Assembly: GCA_965237575.1 (NCBI GenBank)
Contig: CBDEGI010000003.1
Coordinates: forward strand, 682,001-746,000
Length of the DNA stretch: 64,000 nt
Direction: 5' to 3'
DNA from: JAKZVK01 sp965237575
GTDB taxonomy: Bacteria > Acidobacteriota > Terriglobia > Bryobacterales > UBA6623
Of this stretch, positions 1 through 8,760 are shown in pieces (position 1 is the first letter of the stretch; the number at the start of each line of letters is the position of its first letter). The notes beneath the pieces were generated by a model. It saw nothing but the letters and a program-made list of their open reading frames with translations. It had not been told where the DNA came from and made no database searches. The translations under genes were made by a program, and so were the position numbers.

Positions 1-15
1 CCTAATCCGCACTGA

Positions 16-171
16 CTATTGTCGGCCAAGGATCTGATTCACGGCCCAGCCATGCCACCTTCCCCTGCCCCGTGTGGGCACGCCCTCATCGTTCAGCTTG
101 CGGGCGATACGATCAAAGCCCATTCCTTGCGTCCTGAGTTCCCCCCATGCGAGGAGGTGAGGAACCAGCAC
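16..171 (-). pseudogene. C-terminal remnant of a large serine recombinase
   Basis: This reads as an open frame of about 50 codons on the minus strand, closed by TAG at 16-18 and with a stop at 172-174 upstream, so no start remains. It contains IARKLNDEGVPTRG followed by W-x-x-W-A-V-N-Q-I-L. That is the usual 'IA..LN..G.PT..G..W....V..IL' signature of the region after the catalytic domain of large serine recombinases. A 24-bp piece of the same coding sequence (83-106) is repeated exactly at 421-444. I read it as a decayed recombinase tail; the catalytic part is absent here. Confidence 0.6.
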
Positions 172-444
172 TCAGCACGCCTTTGATGGCGGGCGGCAAG
201 CGGCAACGAATTCGGCCCCGAAGCGGTTCAGTTGTAGTATGGGTTCGTTAGCGTCGGTTGATCGCAGCCTCACGTAAGTTTGCGGGTGCGCCGTCATCTC
301 CAGCAATCTATGCCGGGCTAGCGCCCTCAGAACCAGAATCACCTCTTCCGTATCCAGGCCGGTTGCAGTAATCATTCCCTCGATCTCTGGCCTGCGCATG
401 GTAGCCACGTTGGCAAAACCCCCTCATCGTTCAGCTTGCGGGCG
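83..444. repeat. 24-bp direct repeat pair (83-106 and 421-444)
   Basis: The 24 bases from CCCTCATCG to TGCGGGCG occur identically at 83-106 and 421-444. On the minus strand both encode ARKLNDEG, part of the serine recombinase tail. The second copy sits three bases beyond the stop codon of the intact resolvase. The arrangement suggests a past recombination or duplication between two recombinase genes. Confidence 0.75.
172..408 (-). CDS. hypothetical protein, 78 aa
   Basis: I do not recognise this small frame. The product is mixed helical (EEVILVLRALARHRLLE) with no signal peptide or clear motif. It lies between the two copies of the 24-bp recombinase-derived direct repeat, directly downstream of the small resolvase gene. 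It could be a real passenger gene or chance coding within scrambled recombinase sequence. No convincing ribosome binding site decides the start. Confidence 0.25.
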   Translation of the reverse strand: MATMRRPEIEGMITATGLDTEEVILVLRALARHRLLEMTAHPQTYVRLRSTDANEPILQLNRFGAEFVAACRPPSKAC

Positions 445-446
445 CT

Positions 447-1043
447 CTACACCCCCTTCAGCGTTCGATGCACTGTCGCATGCGGGATGCCCAGCTCCTT
501 GGCAATGGCCCGGACGCTCAGACCTTTTCTCCCCAGCCGAAGCGCCTTCTCCCGGTCGAAAACCTTGCGGGGGCGTCCAAGCGTCTTTCCCTGCTTCCGG
601 GCACGGTCTAGGCCGGCGTTGATGCGCGCCTTGATGGTTTCGCGCTCCTGCTGAGCCAGGGCCGCGAGTAGGCTAACGATAGCATCGCCGAACGGCCCCA
701 TGGAATCGAGATACGGCTGAGTGTGGGAGCGCCACTGAATCCCGTAGTCCGTCAACCGCTGCAAGTGTTGTAGCGTCTTCAGCGCGCCTTCGCGAGAGAG
801 CCGAGACAGATCCCAGAACAGCAGTCGGTCGAACTTGCCCTGGTGGGCGTCTATGAACAAGCGCTGAAACTGGGGACGGTCCGCCTTTGCGCCGGATTCG
901 CGATCAACGTACTCGTGGACGATCTCCCAGCCCTGTCGGTTCGCGTACTCGCGTAGCTGGTCGAGCTGGTTGGCGGTTTCCTGCTTGTCCTTTGTGGATG
1001 TGCGGGCGTAGAGGGCAACGCGGACGGTCTGTTCTGTGCTCAT
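447..1043 (-). CDS. small serine recombinase (resolvase/invertase family)
   Basis: A 198-residue site-specific recombinase of the resolvase/invertase type, which cuts and rejoins DNA through a serine-DNA link. The N-terminal catalytic domain has YARTSTKDK with the candidate nucleophile Ser16, then the family's SR-containing block (LLFWDLSRLSREG) and an AQ-ER-x-x-I-K-x-R-I dimer helix. The C-terminal 40 residues form a Hin-like helix-turn-helix (GLSVRAIAKELGIPHATVHR). Length and layout match resolvases of Tn3/Hin type. Upstream DNA (1044-1080) is AT-rich, as expected of its promoter. Its partner sites are not evident, but the 24-bp repeat next to its 3' end is a candidate scar of activity. Confidence 0.9.
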   Translation of the reverse strand: MSTEQTVRVALYARTSTKDKQETANQLDQLREYANRQGWEIVHEYVDRESGAKADRPQFQRLFIDAHQGKFDRLLFWDLSRLSREGALKTLQHLQRLTDYGIQWRSHTQPYLDSMGPFGDAIVSLLAALAQQERETIKARINAGLDRARKQGKTLGRPRKVFDREKALRLGRKGLSVRAIAKELGIPHATVHRTLKGV

Positions 1044-1491
1044 GGATCTAGTGTATCATAATCATATAATTTCAGTACAGTGTTTGTGCGCGCCTAGAGC
1101 GGGACCGCAAGCTGGAGCAGGCTCGGACAGCAACGTCAGTTACGCCGTCAGCAGGCAGCATGACCGACACCGACAGAGGTACAATGGCATTGTCGGGTGA
1201 AACGGAAGCGGGCTCTGCTGGGAAACAACCCTGCCGAGGGATAGTCCGGCGGGCTCACCGAGACGATGATCACGGGCGCGGAAGTCCTCTTTCGCGCTCG
1301 TCCCCAAACCCCATCGGATCGATAGACCCCGATGCCTTGAAAATCCCCGCCCGCAGGGCGGCATCTACACTACCGCGGAGCGCTCGCTCTCCCGTTCCGG
1401 CTGAACCGGCACAAGGGATCGAGCTGTCAGGGGATTTTTTGAGTGAGCGCAGGCACTTATCAAGACTGGTCAGCGACAGGAGGCCGCCGGA
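1044..1491. other. intergenic region, possible structured leader
   Basis: No gene is convincing here. Bases 1196-1260 can pair as GGTGA with TCACC, enclosing short stems (GGG/CCC and GCCG/CGGC). The segment 1164-1200 can form ACCGACA/TGTCGGGT around CAATG/CATTG. This might be a structured RNA on the plus strand, but I could not match it to a known riboswitch or 6S RNA consensus. A strong AGGAGG at 1478-1483 belongs to the following gene. Confidence 0.25.
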
Positions 1492-2976
1492 ATGAGCGTC
1501 GAAGAAGCTGAACGGAAGGGCAGCGCACGAAACCGGACATCTGTGTCACAGCTCGGCTCACGAGATCCAGCGCGGTCCCAGAAACTGTCTGTCGTCGCAC
1601 CGCGGCCGTTCGACAAGCAAGCTGTACTGGTTCTCGGCATGCATCGCAGCGGCACGTCAGCGGTCACCCGTTTCCTGAATCGGCTCGGGGCTCACTTACC
1701 GTCCAAGCTCATTCCTCCCGACGCCGACAGCAACGTGCACGGCTTCTGAGGGGAGCCCCGGAACATTGTCGACATCCACGACGAACTGCTTGCCTCGGCG
1801 GGGTCGAGTTGGGACGACGTAGCGGCTTTTCCGAGGTCGTGGTTCGACTCCGAGCTGGCGCAAAGCTTCCAAGATCGGGTGGTCCGGATACTGAGAAGCG
1901 ACTTCGGCGACTCGCGGCTCTTCGTGCTGAAAGATCCGCGGATGTGCAGATTGGTTCCGTTCTGGCGTTCAGTACTCAATGAGTTCGGCGCGGCCCGCTG
2001 CTTCATTATCCCGGTGCGCCACCCGCTGGAGGTAGCCGCCTCTCTCAAGGTACGACACGGATTCCTGACCGCCAAGGCGCTCCTGCTATGGCTTTGGCAT
2101 CTGCTGGAAGCTGAACGAGAGACCCGCGGCGAGAGGAGAAGTTTCGTTCACTATTCGCAGCTCCTGCGGGACTGGAGGGGGACAGCGGAGAGGATCGCTC
2201 AGGATTGCGAGATCTCCTGGCCGCGCACCTCCCATGAGGCCGCTGTCGAGATCGAGAGGTTCTTGTCCGAGTCCGCAAGACATCATTCCTTCTCGGCCGA
2301 AGAGCTCGAGAGCAGATCGGAGATCGTCGACTGGGTGAAGCGGGCTTATGCCGCGACCCTGGCAACCGATGATGAGGACGACTCCTCCCTCGTCGAGGTT
2401 TTTGACGACGTTCGACGTAGCTTGCAGGCCGCCGATCAAGCCTTCGGGCCGTTGCTGGCTGAAGCGCGCCTCAACCTGGCGGGACAGGCGGAGCAACTCG
2501 CTCGTACCCTAGCGGCTCGCGACGAGGAACAGACATCGCGGGACATCCGGATTCAGCAACTCTCCGCCGACCTCGCCAACCGCGAAGCCGAAACCCACCA
2601 GTTGCAGGAAAAAGCGGGGGCACAAGGCCAGGAGATTGAAAGGCTGAGCGAGACCATCGCAGCCCGTGATACCGAGGCGGCCACGCAAGCCCAAAAGATC
2701 GAGGAGCTGACTAGTAGGATCAGCTCCCTCGACGAAGGGGCAGCCGCCGGGCAACTGGAGATCGAAAGGCTGAGCGAGAGAATCGCAGCCCGCGACGCCG
2801 AGGTGGAAGCGCGGACGCGAGAGATCGAACGGTTGCATGGTGAAGCGACCCTTGCCGGCCGGCACATTGCGGAACTCCGGCAAGACGTGGCATCTCTGCG
2901 TACCTCCATATCCTGGAGGATCACCGAGCCACTACGCGCCGTGGCCGGCCTCCTCATGCGCAAGAAGAGGCTTTGA
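1492..2976 (+). pseudogene. sulfotransferase-like protein with C-terminal coiled coil, interrupted by in-frame TGA
   Basis: One frame runs from ATG 1492 to TGA 2974-2976 but is stopped at 1747-1749. The start follows AGGAGG with 8-nt spacing. The N-terminal part has a PAPS-binding loop (VLGMHRSGTSAVTRF) and the part after the stop continues the sulfotransferase fold (FVLKDPRMCRLVPFW, VRHPLEVAASL). From roughly residue 330 the protein is a long charged coiled coil, ending in SISWRITEPLR. That ending is common in polysaccharide-assembly glycosyl- and sulfotransferases. At the break the sequence reads G-F-stop-G-E-P-R-N, where relatives carry G-[FY]-W-E. A TGG to TGA change or a 3-base insertion explains it. 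Without repair only an 85-residue stub is made. Confidence 0.75.
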
Positions 2977-3057
2977 GGAATCCTCCACGATGCTTTGCGC
3001 TTGGAGGGGAAGTCGGGGCTTTGTCCCCGAACTCCCGTCCCCGAACTCCCCGGGACA

Positions 3058-3465
3058 TCATGTTTTGCGGACCGTCCCGTCGGCCCCCACAAAATCCAGC
3101 TTCACCGCCCAGCGCGAGACCGCCCCGGATCGTGCGGCCGAGTGAGAGATTTCGTGGGCCGAAGGAGCCGTGGCCTTAACAGCGCCCTGGCCCGTCAGCG
3201 CATACGTCACGCCCCCGGGAGTAAAGTAAACACTCGCCTCCCGCCCCTCCAGATAAAAGCCAACCGGCTCTTCGACCTGCCCGCGGTTCTCAATGAAATA
3301 TAGTGGAAAGGCTTGGAACAGGGCGTCTGCGGACCTGCTGCTGGGCTCGGTGGAGGCTCGCTGCGAGTCACCCGCCGGAGCGAGAAGGACTCCCATCCCG
3401 ATGACGGCGACCAAGCCCAGCGCAACAGCCCAAGCGCACCAACAATGATGTCGAAGCAGTCTCAC
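3058..3465 (-). pseudogene. truncated N-terminus of a DUF7948/SBBP-repeat secreted protein
   Basis: The frame starts plausibly at GTG 3465, with a signal-anchor-like segment (WAVALGLVAVIGMGVLLAP). It continues into FIENRGQ ... FYLEGREASVYFTPGGVTYAL ... WAVKLDFVGA. This is the opening of the large surface proteins with DUF7948 and SBBP repeats that abound in Acidobacteriota. Those usually exceed 600 residues, but here a stop follows at once after about 135. I see no continuation on either strand below 3058, so the gene is cut off rather than merely frameshifted. The frame can be extended upstream to 3612 but that part is proline-rich and lacks a ribosome binding site. Confidence 0.6.
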
Positions 3466-3878
3466 GAGAGAGGACGGATTAGGAGAGGATAGCACAGAAC
3501 GGGCTGGGCAACTGCTGCCCCCCCCAGTTTGGTGGCCACTTTCGAGGTTTCGAAGTGAGGCTTCCCAAGGAATGTTCTGGCGACCAACCGGGGGCCGGAG
3601 GACAGGCGGCATCAGGATTTGGCAGTCGGGTATAGAACTGGCCGTCGCTTCGAGGAGCGCTCGGTGTCTGGAGTCTGGCTTGGCCCGAGTCTATCAACCC
3701 GGTCGCCGGTCTGTCACACCGCGGGCGGAGAGGCCAACCAGCCCCCAACGCGCTGGCTGGCTGTTGCGCTCTTGCATGAAGTTCAGGGGTAGGGTTGGGC
3801 CGAAGAGAGGGTCGAACGCGACAGGAAGGCAGAAAGCCACTCCATCGCAACCGGGAGGTCGACTACATAGCATCCACC

Positions 3879-4277
3879 CTAACCGTATATGAATAGACGA
3901 TACACTACACTTAAAGCTAAAGATGAAAACAGAAGTAACGTAAACGCATACCCCCCACATCTGGTCGATTTCTTCCTGGATCTGTCCGAGCTTTCAATAT
4001 GCAAACACCGACGACTGTAATGCATTAAACATGAGTGCCCATAGTGTACAGTCGGATAGAGTCGTTTTCGGATATCAAACTCCCACTTGGTTAGTATGCA
4101 GTACCCTAACAGAAGCTCTGAAACCAGGGACGTAATCAGCACAGGGAGATAAATGTAAAACAGGCCAGGAATCGCCCATCCCACTAAAACAAGGAGAGCA
4201 AACGCTGCATGAATCAGGAATATGAAGTTGGCAACAGTTAAGTAAAAGTATCTCCGCGTACCGCTAAGAAGATTCAT
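3879..4277 (-). CDS. DUF2784-like integral membrane protein
   Basis: About 132 residues, starting at ATG 4277 behind GAGG. Three hydrophobic segments are visible: TVANFIFLIHAAFALLVLVGW, LFYIYLPVLITSLVSELLLGY and a C-terminal LLLFSSLALSVVYRL. The pattern of His in helix 1, a G-W pair, then CILTKWEFDIRK (family: C-P-L-T-x-x-E-x-x-L-R) fits DUF2784 membrane proteins of unknown role. The gene is clearly more AT-rich than its surroundings, which suggests recent acquisition. It is not in an obvious operon; a palindromic element (4432-4608) lies upstream of its start. Confidence 0.6.
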   Translation of the reverse strand: MNLLSGTRRYFYLTVANFIFLIHAAFALLVLVGWAIPGLFYIYLPVLITSLVSELLLGYCILTKWEFDIRKRLYPTVHYGHSCLMHYSRRCLHIESSDRSRKKSTRCGGYAFTLLLFSSLALSVVYRLFIYG

Positions 4278-4431
4278 CGATGAAACCTCGCCACTAATGT
4301 TCACGTTGTGGAAAGTATGAAACCAAAACGCCGCCGATAAGGATTCAGAAGTGCCGGACGAACTCGACGAGCCCCACCTCTTGGCGCAAACAGACGCGTC
4401 CTAACCACAGGCCCGAGCCCGGAAGGGCGTC

Positions 4432-4608
4432 ACAATCCTAGCCCATGGATTCATCCATGGGTGTCGGTCCACAGCGCCCTCCGCCCGCCCCGAGGCTGTT
4501 TCTTGTTGCGCGCGGTCAACGACCGCGCGCAACAAGGAGCAGCCTCGGGCGAAACAAGCTGATGCAGGCGTTCGGAAACCCATGGATTCATCCATGGGCT
4601 AGGATTGT
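4432..4608. mobile_element. MITE-like palindromic element, copy 1
   Basis: A 177-bp non-coding element. Its ends are 31-bp inverted repeats (4432-4462 and 4578-4608) starting ACAATCCTAGCCC. Each end itself holds the palindrome CCCATGGATTCATCCATGGG. The centre is a hairpin: a perfect 16-bp stem (4502-4517 with 4521-4536, loop AAC), extended by CCCGAGGCTG/CAGCCTCGGG. A second copy is at 20263-20434. Both copies are also followed by TTCGACCC. It encodes no transposase, so mobility would be in trans; small frames crossing it are by-products of the repeats. Confidence 0.8.
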
Positions 4609-4851
4609 TCGACCCTGGCAGGGTCGGCGGATCGATACGCATAACCAACGAGTCCGCACACCCTCCACACCCGGCGGGTGAGCCAAGCGCAAACACATCC
4701 GCTCTCTTCCAGTTCCACCCGCCGAGTCATCAGGGCGTGACGACACACAGTCCCACTGCCTTACGGACGGAGCTGGGACCGTGGGGTGTGTAACAATCTT
4801 GCCGACGGAGGTGGTTGTGTGGAATGGGAACCCCCCGTCGCGGAGATATCA

Positions 4852-5840
4852 ATGACCAGAAGGAAACTGCTTCAAGCCGGTGCCATGTTGGTAGCGGCCC
4901 AGGCCGGTATGAAGCGTTTGCCGGCGAGTCCGCCGCAGGGGCGCGAGTTTCGGCCGTACACGCCGCCGGGTCCTCCAAAGGGCCGCATTATTGACATGCA
5001 CGTCCACCCCTGGTTTCAGGATGAGCAACCGTCCGCGCCGAAGTTTTCCAAAAGGGCGTGGAACAGCTCGCGCCCCGACGGCGATTTTCAGATGAATGCT
5101 TCGTGGGAGCAGTTTCAGTACGACATGGGCGCGGTCGACAAGGCCGTGATTCTGCATGTCGCGCGCGATCTGGGCACGAAAGGAAACGACGAAATGGCGG
5201 CCATCGCCGGGCGCTGGCCCGAGAAGCTGGTCCCGTTTGGGTCGGTGAATCCGACCCTGCCTGGAGCGCTCGAGGAGTTTCAGCGAGGCGTCAAGGAGCT
5301 TGGCTTGAAGGGCTTCAAGCTGAGTCCGATTTACCAGAAGTTCGATCCGATGTCGGCGGTGGCGGCACGCATTTACAGCCAGGCTCAGGAGTGGAGCATC
5401 CCGTTGATCTTTCACACGGCAACGGCGCAGGCCGCGGATGTGCCGCTCAAGTATGCGAATCCAATCCTCTTCGACGATGTCGCTTATGCATTCCCGCGGC
5501 TGAAGATCATCATGGCCCACTTTGGGCATCCCTGGCAGCGCGAGTGTACCGTGATGGCACGTAAGCATCGCAATGTCTACATGGAGCTATCGGCGAACTT
5601 CTATCGGCCGTGGGAGCTGTACCAAGCCTTGCAACTCGCGATGGGGTGGGGCAAACGAACAAGATCTTTCTGGGGACGGATTGGCCAGTGACGACCGCGC
5701 GAGAAACGATGCAGGGATTGAGAGGCTTGAATCAATTTGCCAAAGGGCCCAATCCACGCGGGTAACTCAGCGCTCTGGTCCTGGCCATTCCGGATGACGT
5801 GATCGAGGGGACGCTCTCCGGATCCTGGAGCGACGGGTAA
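4852..5840 (+). pseudogene. amidohydrolase-2 family protein, frameshifted
   Basis: The start ATG 4852 follows GGAG, and the first residues (MTRRKLLQAGAMLVAAQAG) form a Tat-like leader. The metal-dependent hydrolase fold is clear: IIDMHVHPWF near the N-terminus, FGSVNPT, LKGFKLSP, IFHTATA and IIMAHFGHPW. Near 5645-5652 (around GGGTGGGGC) the frame shifts. The family's final strand GQTNKIFLGTDWPVTT with its catalytic Asp is read only in the next frame, which ends at 5762. A second shift restores IPDDVIEGTL, ending at 5840. With two frame breaks the gene is probably dead, unless the G-run indel is a sequencing error. Relatives hydrolyse C-N or decarboxylate C-C bonds; no substrate can be named. 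Confidence 0.75.
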
Positions 5841-6245
5841 CATTGATCGAGGGGATCATTCACCGCGACGTCCGATGATGCGTGCTCCAAGTCGGGCTCA
5901 GTGATTCTCATAGACCGTATTACGCCGTGACGCTCCTCCATTGCTGCGGTTTGGCGATTCACACCAGGTATCCGCGGACGAGCGCTATGTAGTTCGTTTC
6001 GTGGGCTTAGTCCTGGCCGCGGTCGCGGAGATCAGCGTACCAGTCTTAGACGATTCGCTGCTTGGAGCGCTCAGCTTGAGACCGGCGCCACGCGGTAGAG
6101 AAGTATCACCACGCCGCCAAGAAGACGATCCAGGCAGGAACGAGAGCGACTTTTCCGCCGGTCGTCGAGGCTCTCCCTCAACGCCATGCACGCGAAGTAG
6201 TGCGCCAACGACGAAACATTTCCGGCTCGGGCTTGCGGGTTGGAC
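5841..6245. other. intergenic region without recognised features
   Basis: About 400 bp between the broken amidohydrolase and the convergent IPT/TIG gene. I see no supported gene, no strong hairpin with a T-run and no repeat shared with other parts of the window. Confidence 0.4.
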
Positions 6246-6692
6246 TTAAGGCTTCTCCTCTGACTCCGGTTGTTTTTCTTCCTCGCTCTCGGCTTGTTCG
6301 TCCAACTCCTTCTGAAAAGCAGCCTCCTCTTCAGCACGCTCGCGCGCCATCTCCTCGTTCTCGACTGTGCAGCGAACCGGCTGCTCCATCAGCGTCGGCG
6401 TCGCGCCACCGGTCTGGATCATCAGGTTGTAAGACCCGAATTCGACTTTCTCCGGGATCGTGAACCGAATCGAGTCGCTTGTCTGTTCCTTGATCTTGAC
6501 CTCGTGGTCCTTTCCGCTTGCGGTCAGGAACAGCTTGGTGACATTCGAGGAGCCGAGGTTCTGGCCGCTGATGAGCAACTCATCGCCAGGCTTGCCGGCG
6601 TTAGGCTCGACCGAGGTCAGCCGAGGCACGGCGGCATAAGAGAAAGCAACTGCGAGGAAGAACATCGTACAGAAACGCCAGGTACGTCTCAT
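6246..6692 (-). CDS. secreted IPT/TIG-domain protein with acidic tail
   Basis: A 148-residue exported protein. It begins with a signal peptide (RRTWRFCTMFFLAVAFSYA) and then one IPT/TIG immunoglobulin-like domain (PRLTSVEPNAGKPGDELLISG ... GSYNLMIQTGG), residues about 22-110. The end is a Glu-rich, highly charged tail. The start is supported by AGGAGG nine bases upstream on the minus strand. Such domains bind partners or carbohydrates at the cell surface; the role here is unknown. It stands alone, upstream of and in the opposite direction to the amidohydrolase remnant. Confidence 0.75.
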   Translation of the reverse strand: MRRTWRFCTMFFLAVAFSYAAVPRLTSVEPNAGKPGDELLISGQNLGSSNVTKLFLTASGKDHEVKIKEQTSDSIRFTIPEKVEFGSYNLMIQTGGATPTLMEQPVRCTVENEEMARERAEEEAAFQKELDEQAESEEEKQPESEEKP

Positions 6693-6817
6693 GCTCGTGA
6701 CCTCCTACGATTGTGTAGCTGCCCGATAGTAGCTCGATTGATGACCAGTTGCAACAGCTCAGCCGACAGTTATCCGATCGGCCAACCCGGAGCCCTGAGC
6801 CGGGCTCGCTTTCAGCT

Positions 6818-6847
6818 TTCCCGAGGCCTGCGGAAGGGCCTCGGGAA
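6818..6847. terminator. stem-loop downstream of the SelA-like gene
   Basis: TTCCCGAGGCC (6818-6828) pairs perfectly with GGCCTCGGGAA (6837-6847) around an 8-base loop. It sits just beyond the 3' end of the minus-strand gene at 6859 and may stabilise or end its transcript. There is no T-run, so intrinsic termination is uncertain. Confidence 0.4.
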
Positions 6848-6858
6848 GCTCATGGCTA

Positions 6859-8523
6859 CTAGGTCGCCAACGGCGGCCCGCCGGGAACGCGTATCCGGTC
6901 GCGCCGCGACGGATAACTGTGCCGCTGCGCCGTGAACTTGGCGTTCAGGTACTCACCCATGTGGATCGGGCCCGCGATGCGATCGCCGGAAACAGCGCCC
7001 GAGAAAATAAAAGGGATGGAATCGCCGACGTTGCGGCCGGGGGTGTCGCTGCGGAGCGTCACCTCATTTCCCTCGATCGTGCCGAACATCTCCCGCGTCT
7101 CGAAATCCGTCCTATGCGTGCCCTTGATCCAATTGCCGTCCTGCTCGAGGTATAGAGAGTGCCGGCCGTTGCCGCTGAAGAATTCAACGTTGACGTCCCA
7201 ATGGCCGCTGACGTCCGCCCCGGGCCGTTCCATGTCCGGCTTGGGGCTGCGCTTCTTGGACAACACGCCGTGAATCCGTTCCCCCACGACCTTGTCGTCG
7301 CCGGGCTGCATCATCCAGGCGGTGATGATGATCGAGGTCTCGGAGTCCGACTCGCGGCCACGGCGACCGCCACCGCTGCCGAGCGCAATCCTGGGCTTGG
7401 TGCGGGCCAATTCCTCGGCCACATCGGCTCCGGTAACGTGCAGCTTCCTCGGGTCCCAGCTAATCGTTAGACGGGGACTGCGGTTCCCGAGAGCGGTGGG
7501 CTCGTACACGCTCGCCGTGACGCCGTCTACCGTCGATACCTGCTTCGAGATCGTGTCACAGTACGAGAGCCACTTTTTCCACTCGGCGTCATGATCCCGC
7601 TTCACCCAAGCCTCGACGGCGGCCAGCATGCCCAGCGTTTCTTCGCGGCCGACCTTGTTGTCGCGTCCGGGGCCATGATGTGGCGCGCTCGCCTGCCACG
7701 CCGACATGAGGAGATCCTTGCGGCCGAGCAACAGCCCGGCGCACTGTGGCCCTTGGATCGCCTTGCCTCCGCTATACGCCACCACCGTGGCGCCCCGCTC
7801 CAGGTGCACGCACGGAATCGTAAGTATCTCGGCGGCCGCATCCACAAGAATGGGAATATTCTTGGGCTCCGCGATCCTGGCCACGGTTTGCAAATTGAGC
7901 GGCCTCGTCGAGCCCTCACGGTCCGACATCATGTAGATCATCGCCGTGCGCGGACCCAGCGCGTTCTCCATTTCCTGGGGCGAATCCACCATGATCATCT
8001 TGACGCCGATGTTGCGAATCGCGTGATCATAAGCGGTTCGCGACGACCTCGGCACGACGACCTCGGTCCTATCCATCCCGGTCAGGTCGGGAATACGGAT
8101 GAGCTTCTCGGGGTTCCCTCCCGTCACACAGGCCGCGGTGACGTGCTTGAGTCCGGCGGCGCAGCCCGACGAAACCATGCCCCATTCCGCATGGGTCAGC
8201 TCGGCCAGCCGCCGCCCGACCGCATCCGCGATTTCGTCGAGTTGCGCAAAGTATTGGGTGGCGGCATCCATCGCGGCTCGCACCTCGGGCAACTCGACCG
8301 ATCCTCCGATGATGGTGAAAGTGCCGCGGCAGTTGATGACGGGTTCCACGCCGATGGACTGGTAGATCTCCGGCCCGGGAGTCAGCGGACCCGGCGCAGC
8401 CTTGGCGTTCGCGGCGCCGAAAAGCATCGGCAGAGCGAGCACATTCCCTATCTGCAAGAGTTCACGGCGCGTTGCAGCGAGTGGCGTTCGTTCAGCGATG
8501 TTTCCAGGTTGTTTCTCAGACAT
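6859..8523 (-). CDS. Tat-exported SelA-like PLP-dependent enzyme with C-terminal beta domain
   Basis: A 554-residue protein started at ATG 8523 (GGAGGAC just upstream; the frame extends further but without support). A twin-arginine leader (ATRRELLQIGNVLALPMLF) precedes the fold of selenocysteine synthase-like and D-glucosaminate ammonia-lyase-like enzymes. It carries VINCRGTFTIIGGS, MVSSGCAAGL, and the PLP lysine Lys254 in YSGGKAIQGPQCAGLLLGR. The last 110 residues (SGHWDVNVEFFSGNGRHSLYLEQDG ...) form a separate beta-rich module absent from the paralogue at 47465-48745. True SelA is cytoplasmic and needs tRNA-Sec, so this is more likely an amino-acid or amino-sugar lyase acting outside the cytoplasm. 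Export of a cofactor enzyme fits the Tat route. Confidence 0.8.
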   Translation of the reverse strand: MSEKQPGNIAERTPLAATRRELLQIGNVLALPMLFGAANAKAAPGPLTPGPEIYQSIGVEPVINCRGTFTIIGGSVELPEVRAAMDAATQYFAQLDEIADAVGRRLAELTHAEWGMVSSGCAAGLKHVTAACVTGGNPEKLIRIPDLTGMDRTEVVVPRSSRTAYDHAIRNIGVKMIMVDSPQEMENALGPRTAMIYMMSDREGSTRPLNLQTVARIAEPKNIPILVDAAAEILTIPCVHLERGATVVAYSGGKAIQGPQCAGLLLGRKDLLMSAWQASAPHHGPGRDNKVGREETLGMLAAVEAWVKRDHDAEWKKWLSYCDTISKQVSTVDGVTASVYEPTALGNRSPRLTISWDPRKLHVTGADVAEELARTKPRIALGSGGGRRGRESDSETSIIITAWMMQPGDDKVVGERIHGVLSKKRSPKPDMERPGADVSGHWDVNVEFFSGNGRHSLYLEQDGNWIKGTHRTDFETREMFGTIEGNEVTLRSDTPGRNVGDSIPFIFSGAVSGDRIAGPIHMGEYLNAKFTAQRHSYPSRRDRIRVPGGPPLAT

Positions 8524-8760
8524 GAGTCCTCCCGTTCTGCAGGAAACCAATGAGTCGATGCTCGTGCGGACTCTTTCTATCACACTTCGCCGTACGTCCG
8601 CGACCCCGCCGAAGGCAGGTTGGCAGAGCCCTTGCCGCCTCGGGATTGTGCGATTCCTACGTGCGAACGCGCTTCATCAAGAACGAACGTCGAACATAGT
8701 TCTTGTTGGTACTGTAGAGCCCGACTTCAGCGGACTTCGCCACCTCGTCCGTTCGATCAA

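Noticed and set aside
1747..1749. TGA as a selenocysteine codon
   Set aside because: No SECIS-like hairpin directly downstream, no selB, selD or tRNA-Sec in view, and relatives have Trp at this point. TGA also ends other genes in the window normally.
4401..4696. Several small open frames across the first MITE-like element
   Set aside because: They arise from the palindromic sequence itself (repeated MDSSMG-like or WMNPW-like strings) and appear on both strands.
6859..8523. Genuine selenocysteine synthase (selA)
   Set aside because: Tat leader, additional beta domain, a paralogue with the same leader, and no selenium pathway genes nearby.
7591..8553. Long open frame (320 codons) opposite the SelA-like gene; similarly 27132-28292 and 32392-33672 on the minus strand
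   Set aside because: They lie antisense to clear enzymes. Their Arg/His/Pro/Ala-rich products are typical of GC-rich antisense reading and contain no motif.
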